DNA of 64,000 nt from Oscillatoria nigro-viridis PCC 7112. Lineage in GTDB: Bacteria; Cyanobacteriota; Cyanobacteriia; Cyanobacteriales; Microcoleaceae. Shown in pieces: positions 24,378-33,581 of this stretch (position 1 is its first letter; each line of letters starts with the position of its first letter). The notes under the pieces were generated by a model, which did no database searches, had not been told where the DNA came from, and saw only the letters and a program-made list of their open reading frames with translations. The translations under genes and the position numbers were made by a program. The stretch is taken from the NCBI RefSeq assembly GCF_000317475.1, contig NC_019729.1:6731445-6795444 (forward strand), written 5' to 3'.

Positions 24378-26864
24378 GTGAAAAACCTCTACTGGTTAGA
24401 CAAAATTCAACTTTCAGACCGAGATGCAGTGGGAGAAAAAGCATTTTACTTGAGCTGTTTGCTCCAGAAAAATCATCCTGTTGTACCGGGTTTTGTCGTG
24501 CCGGCTAGCACATTCTGGCAGTTTTTAGAGTCGATCGACTGCCTAGAACCGCTGTTTGCTGACTGGCCACACTCTTCCCTGCACTTGAATGTCGATGAAC
24601 CCAGACAACTGCAATCGATCGCCCGCAGCATCCGCCACCAAATCCTCGCCGGCAAACTGCCAGATTCACTGCTCTCCACCCTAGAGTCTGCTGTTTCTCA
24701 ACTCAACTCACAGTCAAACTTAAACTCCACAGCCTTAATTTTTCGCCCTTCCCTGACTTCCTGGAACCCGAAAACAGTCGGCATTCTGGAATCTCAGGCA
24801 GTTCGGGCAGAACCCGAAGCCATTGGGGTCGGACTCAAACGAGCTTGGGCAGAAATGTTCAGAGCCCGAAGTCTATTTTACTGGCAGCGGTGCGGGCTGC
24901 GGGTACAGCAAATCAATCCTGCAGTTTTGGTGCAGCCACTTCAAGAAGCGATCGCCGCGGGCGAGGTGAAAACAAAGGCGGGTGCACAGTGGGAAATCCA
25001 AGCCACCAGCGGTTTGGGATTGTCCCTCGCTAGGGGAGAAACCATCCCCGATTACTATCAAGTGCAGCCGGAAACAAGCGCGGTTAAATTCCAGCGGATC
25101 GGTTACAAAACCTTAGCATACAATCTCAAAGTCGGCGATGGTGAACCGAAAAAAAAACTGTTGCTGGGCAAGTTTGCTGCTTTCCCAATTCCCGATTCTC
25201 CATTTATAATTCCTGATTTTGCTGACTGTTGCGTGCAAGTTTTAGGGCTGGGAGAGGAAGCACAAACAGAATACGTTTTAGAGGAATCGCAACTGCAAGA
25301 AATCATTGAATTGAGTAAAAAAGCAAGCGCAGAATTTGACTCAGATTTAATTTTAGAGTGGACGCTAAACCAGACAGCAAACAGCGGCGAACCGCAGTTT
25401 TATTTCACTCAAGTTCGTCTGGTGAAAGGGGAAAAAGTCGCCCCACTAGAGGAAAATTCGATCGCCCTCCCGCACCCAAACTCGATCGCAAGAACCCGAA
25501 CTCCTGCCATACTCAGAGGTGTGGCAGCAGCATCAGGAAAAGCCGAAGCAATTGCCCAAGTTATGACTAATTCCCACCCAGAAAACGCGGAATTCTTAGC
25601 CGGAGGCATTTTGGTAGCCCGGGCAATCGATCCGAATTGGCTGCCTTGGCTGAAGGTTGCTGCTGGGGTGGTTGCGGAACAAGGAGGTATGACAGGCCAC
25701 GGCGCCATTTTAGCGAGAGAATTGGGGATTCCCGCCGTTGTGGGAGTGGCCGGGGCCACTCGGGCGATCGCCTCGGGCGATTCGGTGTTGGTAGACGGCG
25801 ATAGCGGAGAAGTTTTTGCCCTCGCCCAACCCGATGCCGTCGAGACAGGAGACAGCCGCCGACTTCGGGACACAGCAAAAAAGGCAGATACATACAGTAC
25901 AGCAGCCAAAATGTCAATAGCCAAGCACCAATCTTCTACTTCCGATCGACCGTTCAATTCCGGGCCTAAATCTCGACAATCTGAGTCTAATCAATATGTT
26001 TGGGGCCCACCAACGGCGACTCAACTGCTAGTTAATGTCAGCCAAACAAGTTCGATCGACCGCCTCAAAAATCTGCCAATAGACGGCATCGGATTGCTGC
26101 GATCGGAATTAATGGCATTAGAAGCTTTGGACTGTCAAAACCCCAAAGTTTGGCTACAAGACGGCCGCCAATCAGAATTTGTCGATCGCATGGCGGATTG
26201 CCTCAGCTTGTTTGCTGCAGCCGTTTCGCCGCAGCCAATATTTTATCGTTCTCTCGATTTACGCGAGTCCGGCGCCCACGGCAGTTTCAGCTATACCTTT
26301 GAACCGGAATTATTTGATTGGGAACTCTGCGTACTTCAAAAAGTCGGCGAGTCAGGCCATACCAATGTTAATTTAATTTTGCCTTTCGTGCGATCGGTTG
26401 ACGAGTTTATCTACTGCCGCCAGCGCTTAGAAACAATTTGGAAAAACCGCTCATCCGAATTTCAACTGTGGATTATGGCGGAAGTTCCTTCGGTGTTATT
26501 TTTATTGCCAGATTACGTAAAAGCAGGAGTTCAAGGAATTTCCATCGGCACCAACGATTTAACCCAATTGCTGTTAGGCATTCACCGCAACTCCGACCAG
26601 GTAGCAGGTGCTTTCAACGGGCGCGATCGAGCAGTGATGAGGGCGATCGAACAATTAATCAAACAGGCCCGGGCCGCCGGCATTCCTTGCTCGATTTGTG
26701 GCGACGCTCCCGCATTGTATCCCGAGACAGTTGAATCCTTCGTGCGGTGGGGAATTTCGTCTATTTCGGTCAATGTCGATGCTGCAGAACAAACTGCCAG
26801 GGCGATCGTCCGCGCCGAACAGCGCCTGCTGCTAGAAGCCGCTCGATCGATAATTAACAATTAA
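24378..26864 (+). CDS. divergent PEP synthase / pyruvate phosphate dikinase-like protein
   Basis: 828 residues from a GTG start. The N-terminal ATP-grasp part is recognisable but degenerate: RPS replaces the usual RSSA at about residue 123, and GLGLSLARGETIPDYY stands for the GLGE...P motif. The swivelling domain keeps the phospho-histidine in GGMTGHGAILARELGIPAVV. The C-terminal PEP/pyruvate domain has GTNDLTQLLLGIHR and CGDAP with the catalytic Cys. An unusual 60-residue polar linker (about 490-550) lies between the last two. A true PEP synthase would interconvert pyruvate and PEP; loss of ATP-site residues makes another role possible. Confidence 0.8.
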   Translation: MKNLYWLDKIQLSDRDAVGEKAFYLSCLLQKNHPVVPGFVVPASTFWQFLESIDCLEPLFADWPHSSLHLNVDEPRQLQSIARSIRHQILAGKLPDSLLSTLESAVSQLNSQSNLNSTALIFRPSLTSWNPKTVGILESQAVRAEPEAIGVGLKRAWAEMFRARSLFYWQRCGLRVQQINPAVLVQPLQEAIAAGEVKTKAGAQWEIQATSGLGLSLARGETIPDYYQVQPETSAVKFQRIGYKTLAYNLKVGDGEPKKKLLLGKFAAFPIPDSPFIIPDFADCCVQVLGLGEEAQTEYVLEESQLQEIIELSKKASAEFDSDLILEWTLNQTANSGEPQFYFTQVRLVKGEKVAPLEENSIALPHPNSIARTRTPAILRGVAAASGKAEAIAQVMTNSHPENAEFLAGGILVARAIDPNWLPWLKVAAGVVAEQGGMTGHGAILARELGIPAVVGVAGATRAIASGDSVLVDGDSGEVFALAQPDAVETGDSRRLRDTAKKADTYSTAAKMSIAKHQSSTSDRPFNSGPKSRQSESNQYVWGPPTATQLLVNVSQTSSIDRLKNLPIDGIGLLRSELMALEALDCQNPKVWLQDGRQSEFVDRMADCLSLFAAAVSPQPIFYRSLDLRESGAHGSFSYTFEPELFDWELCVLQKVGESGHTNVNLILPFVRSVDEFIYCRQRLETIWKNRSSEFQLWIMAEVPSVLFLLPDYVKAGVQGISIGTNDLTQLLLGIHRNSDQVAGAFNGRDRAVMRAIEQLIKQARAAGIPCSICGDAPALYPETVESFVRWGISSISVNVDAAEQTARAIVRAEQRLLLEAARSIINN

Positions 26865-27332
26865 CCACTCCCGGACGCACTTGACCCCAGAAATCCGGTT
26901 TCTACTCTAAATCATAGCTTTGGCAAGCAGCCACCAGCTCAGAAATCGGATTTCTAGACAACCCGTGCGTCCAGGAATATTAACAACTACAGAAGCCCGG
27001 TTTCTGAGTATATCTACCAACCGCGCCCGACGGTTAGGAAATTCTTAATTTCTCAAACCCCGGCTTTCATTCCTTTTATTCCCTCTTCCCTCTTCCTTCT
27101 TTCCTCTTCCTTCTTCCTTCTTCCTTCTTCTAACATCCGATTTTAAAGCTAGGATAGAAATATCACCAATTCTTGACCGCGAATTTCAAAGGTGGTACCC
27201 GCCACCTGATTTATCCGTGGAATCAATCCCAAATCGAAAATCTCCAATCCTCAAGCCCCCGCATTTATCCGTGGGGTCAATCCAAAATCTCAAATCTCAA
27301 ATCTAAAATCGAATGACCCGGAGGTACAAACC
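26865..27332. repeat. repeat-filled gap
   Basis: 468 bp with no gene. It holds several aga(a)atc(c)ggtttct motifs (near 26895, 26940, 26990), a run of ttcc(t/c)tcttcc units (27070-27130) and ATTTTGAG-type heptamers (27225-27310). The ggtttct motif recurs at 27797 and 27850. Nothing suggests an RNA gene. Confidence 0.6.
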
Positions 27333-27779
27333 GTGAAATCAAAAATTATTGCAACCGCAGCAATACTTGCCGCCCTGGCCTTTCTGCACCCTCACCCAGC
27401 ATTATCTCAACCTGCAACTGACGGCGGCAAAAAACCGGGATTCTGGCAACCTCAAGCGCAGGTTGACAATACTCGCAACATTACCCTCAGACTGTTAAAT
27501 GAAACTGGATTAAACCTAGAATACGGCCCATCAGGTGGCAGCTTGTCGTCCTTGCCCGTCGGAACCAGCAAAAACATCATTGTTCGTATCAGCAATCGCA
27601 CCGGCGACATTGCCAATATTCCGATTAATGCCACAGGAGGAACCGCAACTTTGAAATACGACTATAACGTTGACTCGCAGACAAACCTTGTGACGATTCG
27701 CATCACCAGATCCGACCCCCGCACTAGGCAAGACCGATCGGTTTATATTGATGAAAAAGGGCGAGTTTACTCTTTCTAA
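27333..27779 (+). CDS. small exported protein of unknown function
   Basis: 148 residues from GTG, with GGAGG 8 bp before it. A clear signal peptide (KSKIIATAAILAALAFLHPH, cleavage near ALSQ) is followed by a beta-rich domain: NITLRLLNETGLNLEYGPS, GTSKNIIVRISNRTG, TATLKYDYNVDS and VYIDEKGRVYSF. It contains no Cys. Likely periplasmic; function unknown. Confidence 0.7.
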   Translation: MKSKIIATAAILAALAFLHPHPALSQPATDGGKKPGFWQPQAQVDNTRNITLRLLNETGLNLEYGPSGGSLSSLPVGTSKNIIVRISNRTGDIANIPINATGGTATLKYDYNVDSQTNLVTIRITRSDPRTRQDRSVYIDEKGRVYSF

Positions 27780-28048
27780 GATTAACGCTCATCAACCCGG
27801 TTTCTCCTGATAAATTTTGCTTTTAGCAGCGAGGTATCGCGGAAGAAATCGGGTTTCTAGACTAGCGTGCATAAATTCTGTCTTTCTCAAAAATTTATCA
27901 ATCAAGTGCAGCCCACAAAGAATCGATGTTTTTGTGCAGCGGATTTGACATTGCATCCCCAAAATCAACTGCTGCTAGCAATTCGGCGCTAGTGGCGCAC
28001 TGCTGCATCAGGTTGGTTTCGAGAGGATGTCAACCGCCGCATCGGGGA

Positions 28049-28336
28049 CTAATATCCGTCGTTTCTCTTGATACCGGCGCCTCGATTTCCCTCTTCTTTC
28101 GGTTTAGCTTTGTTCACTCGCAAGGGGCGTCCCATCCACTCTGCACCGTCTAATTCGGCAATTGCAGCGTCTTCTTGGGCATCCTCCATCATCTCAACAA
28201 ATGCAAAACCGCGCATCCGACCGGTTTCCCTGTCGGTAGGCAAGACAACTCGCTTGACTGTGCCGTATTCTGCAAATACTGCTTTCAGGTCTTCTTCGGT
28301 GGCGCGGTAAGACAGATTTCCAATGTAGATAGTCAT
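28049..28336 (-). CDS. RRM-type RNA-binding protein (Rbp)
   Basis: 95 residues, a single RRM: RNP2 IYIGNL near the start and RNP1 MRGFAFVEM. The tail is short (GNRGAGIKRNDGY), without the Gly/Arg/Asn repeats of the other two copies. Cyanobacterial Rbp proteins bind mRNA and often respond to cold. Its upstream DNA lacks the leader shared by the Rbp genes at 34.6 and 57.2 kb. Confidence 0.9.
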   Translation of the reverse strand: MTIYIGNLSYRATEEDLKAVFAEYGTVKRVVLPTDRETGRMRGFAFVEMMEDAQEDAAIAELDGAEWMGRPLRVNKAKPKEEGNRGAGIKRNDGY

Positions 28337-28644
28337 GTCGATCGAACTGAACTTATTGTGCTATACATAATAACCTTTTAATTTAACTGTCAAGTGCTAT
28401 CTAGCATACAACAGGGCAATCGACTCTGACTAAAAGGGTTTGCCACACTCACCAACCCTTGGTACTGGCTGGAATAGTTAGCTTAATCAACACTCATATC
28501 CTCACTCATCCGCAGGGCGAGTCAGGATATGAGTTTTGGGGCGGCGAGGAATCTCACCCCTGAACAATACTTGATTTTAATCAGATCGGTGATAGGTGGG
28601 CGACGAACCACCAAGCATCTTCGGAAACAAAGCGACTCACAAGG

Positions 28645-28748
28645 TATAGCAATCCTCGCATCATTTGTGAATTTCTTACTCCCTCCCCGCGGCTTCGGGG
28701 AGGGTTGGGGTGGGGTAAAAAATTTACGACTCATTTACGATTGCTATA
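28645..28748. repeat. MITE-like palindromic repeat
   Basis: Ends TATAGCAATC (28645-28654) and GATTGCTATA (28739-28748) are perfect inverted copies. The centre has the hairpin CCTCCCCGCGGCTTCGGGG. About 104 bp. Confidence 0.7.
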
Positions 28749-29162
28749 TAACGCTTCATAAAGTTCTAATATAAGTTAACTTAAGAAGGAAAATGATACA
28801 ATTACATTTGATACTTTTATGCTCCGAAAACCTACCGAAACTATGGAAAAATATATTGGTAGCGAGAGAGAATGGTCATATAAATCGGCAAAATCAGTAA
28901 AGAAAGTAATCAAGAAAAAGGGCGAAAGTAATATACTTGTCGCCCCCTTCACCCGATTTATCACAAACCTGAGAATTTACGGTCAAAACTTAAAAATATT
29001 TTCAGTTTTATCAACACAACAAATTATCAATAATTAGGAAAGGCGATCGAGTTTGCATTGCGTCAACTTTCTCAGCAAAATATTTGGAACTTGTTTACAC
29101 ACTGCTGTTATTGTACTTCATCTATCTGAGAAAGGCTATACGGGAATTGCTTGTGTCTGTGC

Positions 29163-29300
29163 AGACTGACTAGCGGGGACTGAGAAATTCAGTCTAGCCA
29201 AGTGTGGAAATCCCGTCAGGGAAAAACGCGAAAAGCCAAACTGTGAAGTTTGGAAACCCACGCCATAACTGTAATCAGTTTGGCGTTGGGAGGATGTTAC
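29163..29300 (+). ncRNA. candidate structured RNA of four hairpins
   Basis: Four consecutive stems: GACTGA/TCAGTC (29178-29194), TCCC/GGGA (29211-29222), CCAAACT/AGTTTGG (29236-29253) and CCCACGCC/GGCGTTGGG (29257-29290) with one bulge. Purine-rich joints (GAAAAACGCGAAAAG) lie between, and it ends GGGAGGATGTTAC. The last hairpin and ending recall right ends of IS200/IS605-type elements, so it may be a leftover omega RNA. No protein gene is attached. Confidence 0.4.
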
Positions 29301-29309
29301 TGCTTTTCC

Positions 29310-29528
29310 TTAGTCGATCGAGATTGACTGAGGCCCCGTGCTTTTACCGTTGGTGGGTTCGGCTGGGGGAGCAGTGTAGGAAGTTGAACCAGCTTGCGAG
29401 TCGATCCAGCTTTTAACGGGATCTTCGTGAAGGTTGAGTCGAAGCAGGCCAGATAAAAATCCGCCCGCGAAGGCGATCGGCTGTTCGATCAATTCTTTCG
29501 CCATTGGGATGAGTTCGTCGAGGAACAT
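29310..29528 (-). CDS. small conserved cyanobacterial protein
   Basis: 72 residues; AAGGAG is placed well before the ATG. It starts MFLDELIPMAKELIEQPIAF, then AGGFLSGLLRLNLHEDPVK, and ends in a Pro/Ser/Thr-rich tail. The GGFLSGLLRLNL part is hydrophobic and could touch a membrane. I recall similar short proteins in cyanobacteria, without known function. Confidence 0.65.
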   Translation of the reverse strand: MFLDELIPMAKELIEQPIAFAGGFLSGLLRLNLHEDPVKSWIDSQAGSTSYTAPPAEPTNGKSTGPQSISID

Positions 29529-29714
29529 TCAAGAGTCTCCTTGTGCTGCTGGGGTTCTACCTTAACTGTATCGTTTGTACTGCGATGCTGGCAGCGGGCT
29601 ACAAAAAACCTTGTTGCCAGCGCTGAAGATGCCCGATCCTCTTCGAGGGCTTCGCTAACGGGCAATTTTTCGGCTCATGACTTACAATGCTAATCAATTT
29701 GCTGCAAAAATTTT

Positions 29715-30503
29715 ATGTGCCGTTTGCTTGGCTACCTCGGGGAGCCGATTTTACTCGATGCTATTCTGTACAAGCCGGAACATTCCCTAATTGTGCAGAG
29801 TTACGAGCCCCGCGAAATGACTTCTGGCCTACTCAATGCTGACGGTTTTGGTATTGGTTGGTATCACCCGCACTTAGAGACTGACCCGTTTACCTATAAA
29901 AATGTACAGCCAATTTGGAGCGACATTAACCTTCCGAGTATCAGTCGATACGTTGAATCTAGATGCGCGATCGGATACGTTCGCAGTGCTACTTCAGGAC
30001 AAGCTGTAGATTTGAGCAACTGTCAGCCGTTTCAGAACGATCGCCTGCTGTTCGTACACAACGGCTTCGTGAAGAATTTTCGGCAAACTCTTTACAGACC
30101 AATTCGCGATCGGCTCAGCGATACGCTGTATCAATCAATTAACGGTACTACAGATTCAGAGCATATCTTCGGCTTGTTTGTCAATGAATTGACAGCCGGA
30201 AATCTGACCGTACAAGCAGCTTTGCAAAAGTCGCTGAAAATTTTGGCAGAGCTAGCAAACTTTCACCAAGTAGAATTTTCAGCTAATATAATTATCAGCG
30301 ACGGACACCAGCTCGTTGCCTCTCGCTTTGCTTCCCAAAAAACCCCTCCTTCCCTCTATTGGCTGCGAGACGATTTAAATTGCCCGAATTCTGTCATCAT
30401 TGCTTCTGAACCTTTATTTGCTGGCAATTGGCACTCGTGCCCAGTCCAGAGCATTATCAGTACCGGAGTAGAGCGTGATATCGAAATCTATCCAATCTTG
30501 TAG
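29715..30503 (+). CDS. egtC: EgtC-like class II glutamine amidohydrolase
   Basis: 262 residues. Cys2 after the initiator Met (MCRLLGYLGEP) is the N-terminal nucleophile; NADGFGIGWY, GYVRSATSG and FVHNGFVKNF are class II amidotransferase motifs. In ergothioneine synthesis EgtC removes the gamma-glutamyl group from the sulfoxide intermediate. It overlaps egtB by 29 bp, indicating coupled translation. Confidence 0.85.
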   Translation: MCRLLGYLGEPILLDAILYKPEHSLIVQSYEPREMTSGLLNADGFGIGWYHPHLETDPFTYKNVQPIWSDINLPSISRYVESRCAIGYVRSATSGQAVDLSNCQPFQNDRLLFVHNGFVKNFRQTLYRPIRDRLSDTLYQSINGTTDSEHIFGLFVNELTAGNLTVQAALQKSLKILAELANFHQVEFSANIIISDGHQLVASRFASQKTPPSLYWLRDDLNCPNSVIIASEPLFAGNWHSCPVQSIISTGVERDIEIYPIL

Positions 30504-31827
30504 AGAGGCAATTTATCGCGATTTGCAGCAGTGTCGCAGCGGCACTTTCAAGCTATTTGCAGACATAGATTATGATACTTTTTGCCGTCAAGCTCATCCT
30601 GATTTCAGTCCAGTTGGCTGGCACTTAGGTCACATTGCTTATACTGAGGATTTGTGGCTGTTGCAGCGGTGTGCTGGGTTGCAACCTGTCTTTCCTCAGT
30701 ATCACCAACTGTTTGCTGCTGATATTTTGCCGAAAAAACAACGGGTTTTTCTGCCGACGTTACCTGAAGTTGCATTATATCTGGACGCGGTGAGAAAAAA
30801 GGTGTTAGATTATTTGGAAGTAGCGCCGATCGACGAGCAAGAACGTCTCTGGCGGTTTATTATTCAGCACGAAAGCCAGCACTGCGAAACTGTTGCTTTT
30901 GTGTTGCAAATGCAAAGGAATAAGGAAGGAAGGCACGACACGAATTTGGACACGGATACAGGGATTAATTCTCTACAACAGAGAGGAATAAAGCGAGGAA
31001 TAAAGCAGCAGAAATTCCCCATGCCCAATGCCCAATTCCCAATGCCCAATTCCCAATTCCCAATTCCCTATTCCCGATTCCCAATTACCGATTCGGCGAT
31101 TGAAATTCCGGGCGGGGAATTTTACATGGGAAGCGATGCTGCTGAGGCTTTGGATAACGAGCGATCGCGCCACCTGTGTTATTTAGAAGCATACTCGATC
31201 GATCGCTATCCCGTCACTTGCGGTCAATACCGAGATTTCATGGAATCCGGCGGCTATCAAAACCCTGATTGGTGGTCAGCCGACGGCTGGAAATGGCTGC
31301 AAGGCGAAGCCGTCTCTCAACCGCTTTACTGGTCAGAAAATCCTGCTTTCAACAACCATCCAGTTTGCGGAGTCAGTTGGTACGAAGCCGAAGCTTACTG
31401 CAACTTTATCGGCAAGCGTTTGCCATCGGAAGCCGAATGGGAAAAAGCGGCAAGTTGGGACGCCGCAAATCAAACATATCGCATCTATCCTTGGGGAGAA
31501 CAACCGCCAAACGGCAGCCTGTGCAATCACGGCAATAATATTGCCAATACCTCGCCTGTTGATGCCTTTCCCAAAGGAGCAAGTGCGATCGGCTGCTGGG
31601 ATATGTTGGGCAATGTTTGGGAGTGGACGGCTTCAACCTTTGACGCCTATCCGGGATTTGAAAGTTATCCTTACAGGGGATATTCTCAAGTTTATTTTGA
31701 TGGAGAACACCGGGTTTTGAAAGGGGGGAGTTGGGCGACTTTTCCGCAGGCACTGCGATCGACCTTTCGGAATTGGTACTATCCGGGCGTGCGGCAAATT
31801 ATTGCTGGTTTTCGCTGCGCTAATTAG
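30475..31827 (+). CDS. egtB: EgtB-like iron-dependent sulfoxide synthase
   Basis: 450 residues from a GTG inside egtC. The N-terminal DinB-like part carries the three iron-binding His residues: GWHLGH (His50) and QHESQH (His132, His136). The C-terminal FGE-sulfatase domain starts IEIPGGEFYMGSD and contains RLPSEAEWEKAA, NVWEWTAS and VLKGGSWAT. Between them, residues about 148-207, sits an in-frame insert with FPMPN/QFPIP repeats made from a tandem ccaattc-type DNA repeat. EgtB joins trimethylhistidine and a thiol donor. The insert falls in the interdomain linker, so function is probably kept. Confidence 0.88.
   Translation: MISKSIQSCREAIYRDLQQCRSGTFKLFADIDYDTFCRQAHPDFSPVGWHLGHIAYTEDLWLLQRCAGLQPVFPQYHQLFAADILPKKQRVFLPTLPEVALYLDAVRKKVLDYLEVAPIDEQERLWRFIIQHESQHCETVAFVLQMQRNKEGRHDTNLDTDTGINSLQQRGIKRGIKQQKFPMPNAQFPMPNSQFPIPYSRFPITDSAIEIPGGEFYMGSDAAEALDNERSRHLCYLEAYSIDRYPVTCGQYRDFMESGGYQNPDWWSADGWKWLQGEAVSQPLYWSENPAFNNHPVCGVSWYEAEAYCNFIGKRLPSEAEWEKAASWDAANQTYRIYPWGEQPPNGSLCNHGNNIANTSPVDAFPKGASAIGCWDMLGNVWEWTASTFDAYPGFESYPYRGYSQVYFDGEHRVLKGGSWATFPQALRSTFRNWYYPGVRQIIAGFRCAN
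31015..31092. repeat. tandem ccaattc-type repeat inside egtB
   Basis: Repeated (cc)caattc/ccaatgc units in frame with the gene, encoding FPMPN and FPIP. The same repeat type forms the 5' flank of rimM (54140-54210). Confidence 0.85.
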
Positions 31828-32224
31828 TTTGCTAGGTAATTATAATTACCATCAAATTTGTTGATAGTGAAAAATTTATTCATCGGACTTTTTTGATGAA
31901 CAAATTCCTTAATACTTGCATTATAAAGCTTATTTGACGAACATCAGATAAATGGCTGGAGAGGGAATAGGGAAAAAAAATTGTTTGCGAAATAGCCAAC
32001 TTTTTTCCATGTAACAAGCTCAAAGAAAACAAGTTTGGTTAAGTATTTAATAATTTTTGTGGAGAAACTTTAAGTTTTAATTGTGGATAAGTTTTAATTG
32101 TGGATGCGATCGCCATTGGGTGAGACAATACATAACGGAGAGTGGCCTAAAAAATCTGACTTGAGCGCGATATTTGGCAACGCGACTGCGTGCTATACCG
32201 ATATGTGCATCTAAAAATTACTCT
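31828..32224. other. AT-rich gap between egtB and egtD
   Basis: 397 bp, very AT-rich, with tandem-like ttttaattgtggataag units near 32080-32105. A separate promoter for egtD probably lies here. No RNA gene is seen. Confidence 0.4.
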
Positions 32225-33280
32225 ATGAAATCCCCAAGACTGTCCGACACAACCAACTCAGCCTCAACGAAAGAAAACCGGCTGCACCTAGAGCGCCTGG
32301 TGAGCGCTGCGGCACTGACACCCGCAGAAATCAATGCTGGCAGCGATGCAGTTAGGGGGTTGACTCAAACCCCCAAATCCCTGCCTCCAAAGTATTTCTA
32401 CGACGATCGCGGCTCGAAGCTGTTTGAGTTGATTTGCCAGTTGCCGGAATACTACTTGACGCGCACTGAGACGGCAATTTTGCAGGGGTGCGCGGGGGCG
32501 ATCGCAAATTTAACGGGCCCCTGCGAAATCGTCGAACTCGGCAGCGGCAGTTCCACCAAAACTCGGATTCTCCTTGATGCTTACAGTCAACTGGAATATC
32601 CCCTGCATTATTTGCCGATCGACATCAGTCCTACTATCCTAGAAACCAGCGCTTGTCAACTGTTGGCCGATTATCCGTCGCTCCAGATTCACGGACTTGT
32701 CAGCACTTACGAATTAGCCTTAGCTAAAATTGCACCGTCGCCGCTGCCAACCCGAATGATTTGCTTTCTCGGCAGTACCCTCGGCAATCTCAACGATCGA
32801 GAATGCGATTTATTCTTCTCGCAAATTGTGGGTGCATTGCAGCCGGGAGAGTATTTTTTGCTGGGAATTGACTTGGACAAATCTAAGGATATTTTAGAGC
32901 CTGCATACGATGACAGTCAGGGAGTAACGGCAGCATTTAACTTGAATATGCTGCGGCATTTAAATCGAAAATATGAGGGAAATTTTGATTTAGCACAGTT
33001 CGAGCATTGGGCTTTTTACAATCAAGAGGAATGTCAAATTGAAATGCACTTAAAAAGTAAAAAAGCGCAAACAGTGCAGTTGCGTTCTCTCAATTTAACG
33101 GTTGAATTTGCAGCGGGAGAAACTATCCGCAGCGAAATATCGCGCAAGTTTAATCTCAATACGGTAAAAAAAGAACTTTCCCAGCGTGGTTTAATGCCTG
33201 TGCAGGTTTGGACAGATCCAAATCAGTGGTTTGGCTTGATGCTTTGTCAGATGTCAGTTGTTAATTCCGCCGGGGAATGA
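32225..33280 (+). CDS. egtD: EgtD-like L-histidine N-alpha-methyltransferase
   Basis: 351 residues from the ATG at 32225 (a TTG 51 bp upstream is less likely). SAM-binding motif IVELGSGSSTKT, then YLPIDISPTIL, FLGSTLGNLND and a C-terminal FNLNTVKKELSQRGL; PPKYFYDDRGSKLFELI is typical of EgtD. It trimethylates histidine to hercynine, the first step of ergothioneine synthesis. The final residues SAGE and the stop are encoded inside a palindromic repeat that starts at 33269, so the original C-terminus may have been replaced. Confidence 0.9.
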   Translation: MKSPRLSDTTNSASTKENRLHLERLVSAAALTPAEINAGSDAVRGLTQTPKSLPPKYFYDDRGSKLFELICQLPEYYLTRTETAILQGCAGAIANLTGPCEIVELGSGSSTKTRILLDAYSQLEYPLHYLPIDISPTILETSACQLLADYPSLQIHGLVSTYELALAKIAPSPLPTRMICFLGSTLGNLNDRECDLFFSQIVGALQPGEYFLLGIDLDKSKDILEPAYDDSQGVTAAFNLNMLRHLNRKYEGNFDLAQFEHWAFYNQEECQIEMHLKSKKAQTVQLRSLNLTVEFAAGETIRSEISRKFNLNTVKKELSQRGLMPVQVWTDPNQWFGLMLCQMSVVNSAGE

Positions 33281-33493
33281 ATTCCCCGGCTAATAGCTTA
33301 AGTCCTCGCTATGAGGACTAAGGAGTTTAACAGGACTTACGCACTCTAGATGGTGTTGCAAGGCTTTGAGATTCTTCAGTTCCTTCGCAATGCTCAGGAC
33401 TCAGAATGACATAGTTAGTTGTTAATGCGTAAGTCCTATCTCAGTCCTCATAGCGAGGACTTTCGCTTTGAGGCAGGGAATTCATTCCCTGCC
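33269..33493. repeat. MITE-like nested inverted repeat at egtD 3' end
   Basis: Outer hairpins GCCGGGGAAT/ATTCCCCGGC (33269-33290) and GGCAGGGAAT/ATTCCCTGCC (33472-33493). Inner arms AGTCCTCGCTATGAGGACT (33301-33319) and its reverse complement (33443-33461), then AGGACTTACGCA (33332) and TGCGTAAGTCCT (33426). About 225 bp, almost symmetrical. Confidence 0.85.
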
Positions 33494-33581
33494 GGATTGT
33501 GGGTTTAACGTTTAACAAGTCAAATCAGGACTAAAGTCCTTACTACAAACAAATTACCACTTAGCAATTACCAATTACCAA

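Larger units (their letters stand above)
28337..29309. other. long gap with repeats and a candidate RNA
   Basis: 973 bp without a convincing gene. A palindromic repeat (28645-28748) and a structured stretch (29163-29300) are listed separately. An open frame at 28819-29037 encodes a basic 72-residue peptide, but lacks a ribosome binding site and family likeness. Confidence 0.5.

Noticed and set aside
29163..29300. HEARO/IscB-type RNA assignment
   Set aside because: Hairpins look similar in spirit, but I could not match the consensus and no IscB or IsrB gene follows.
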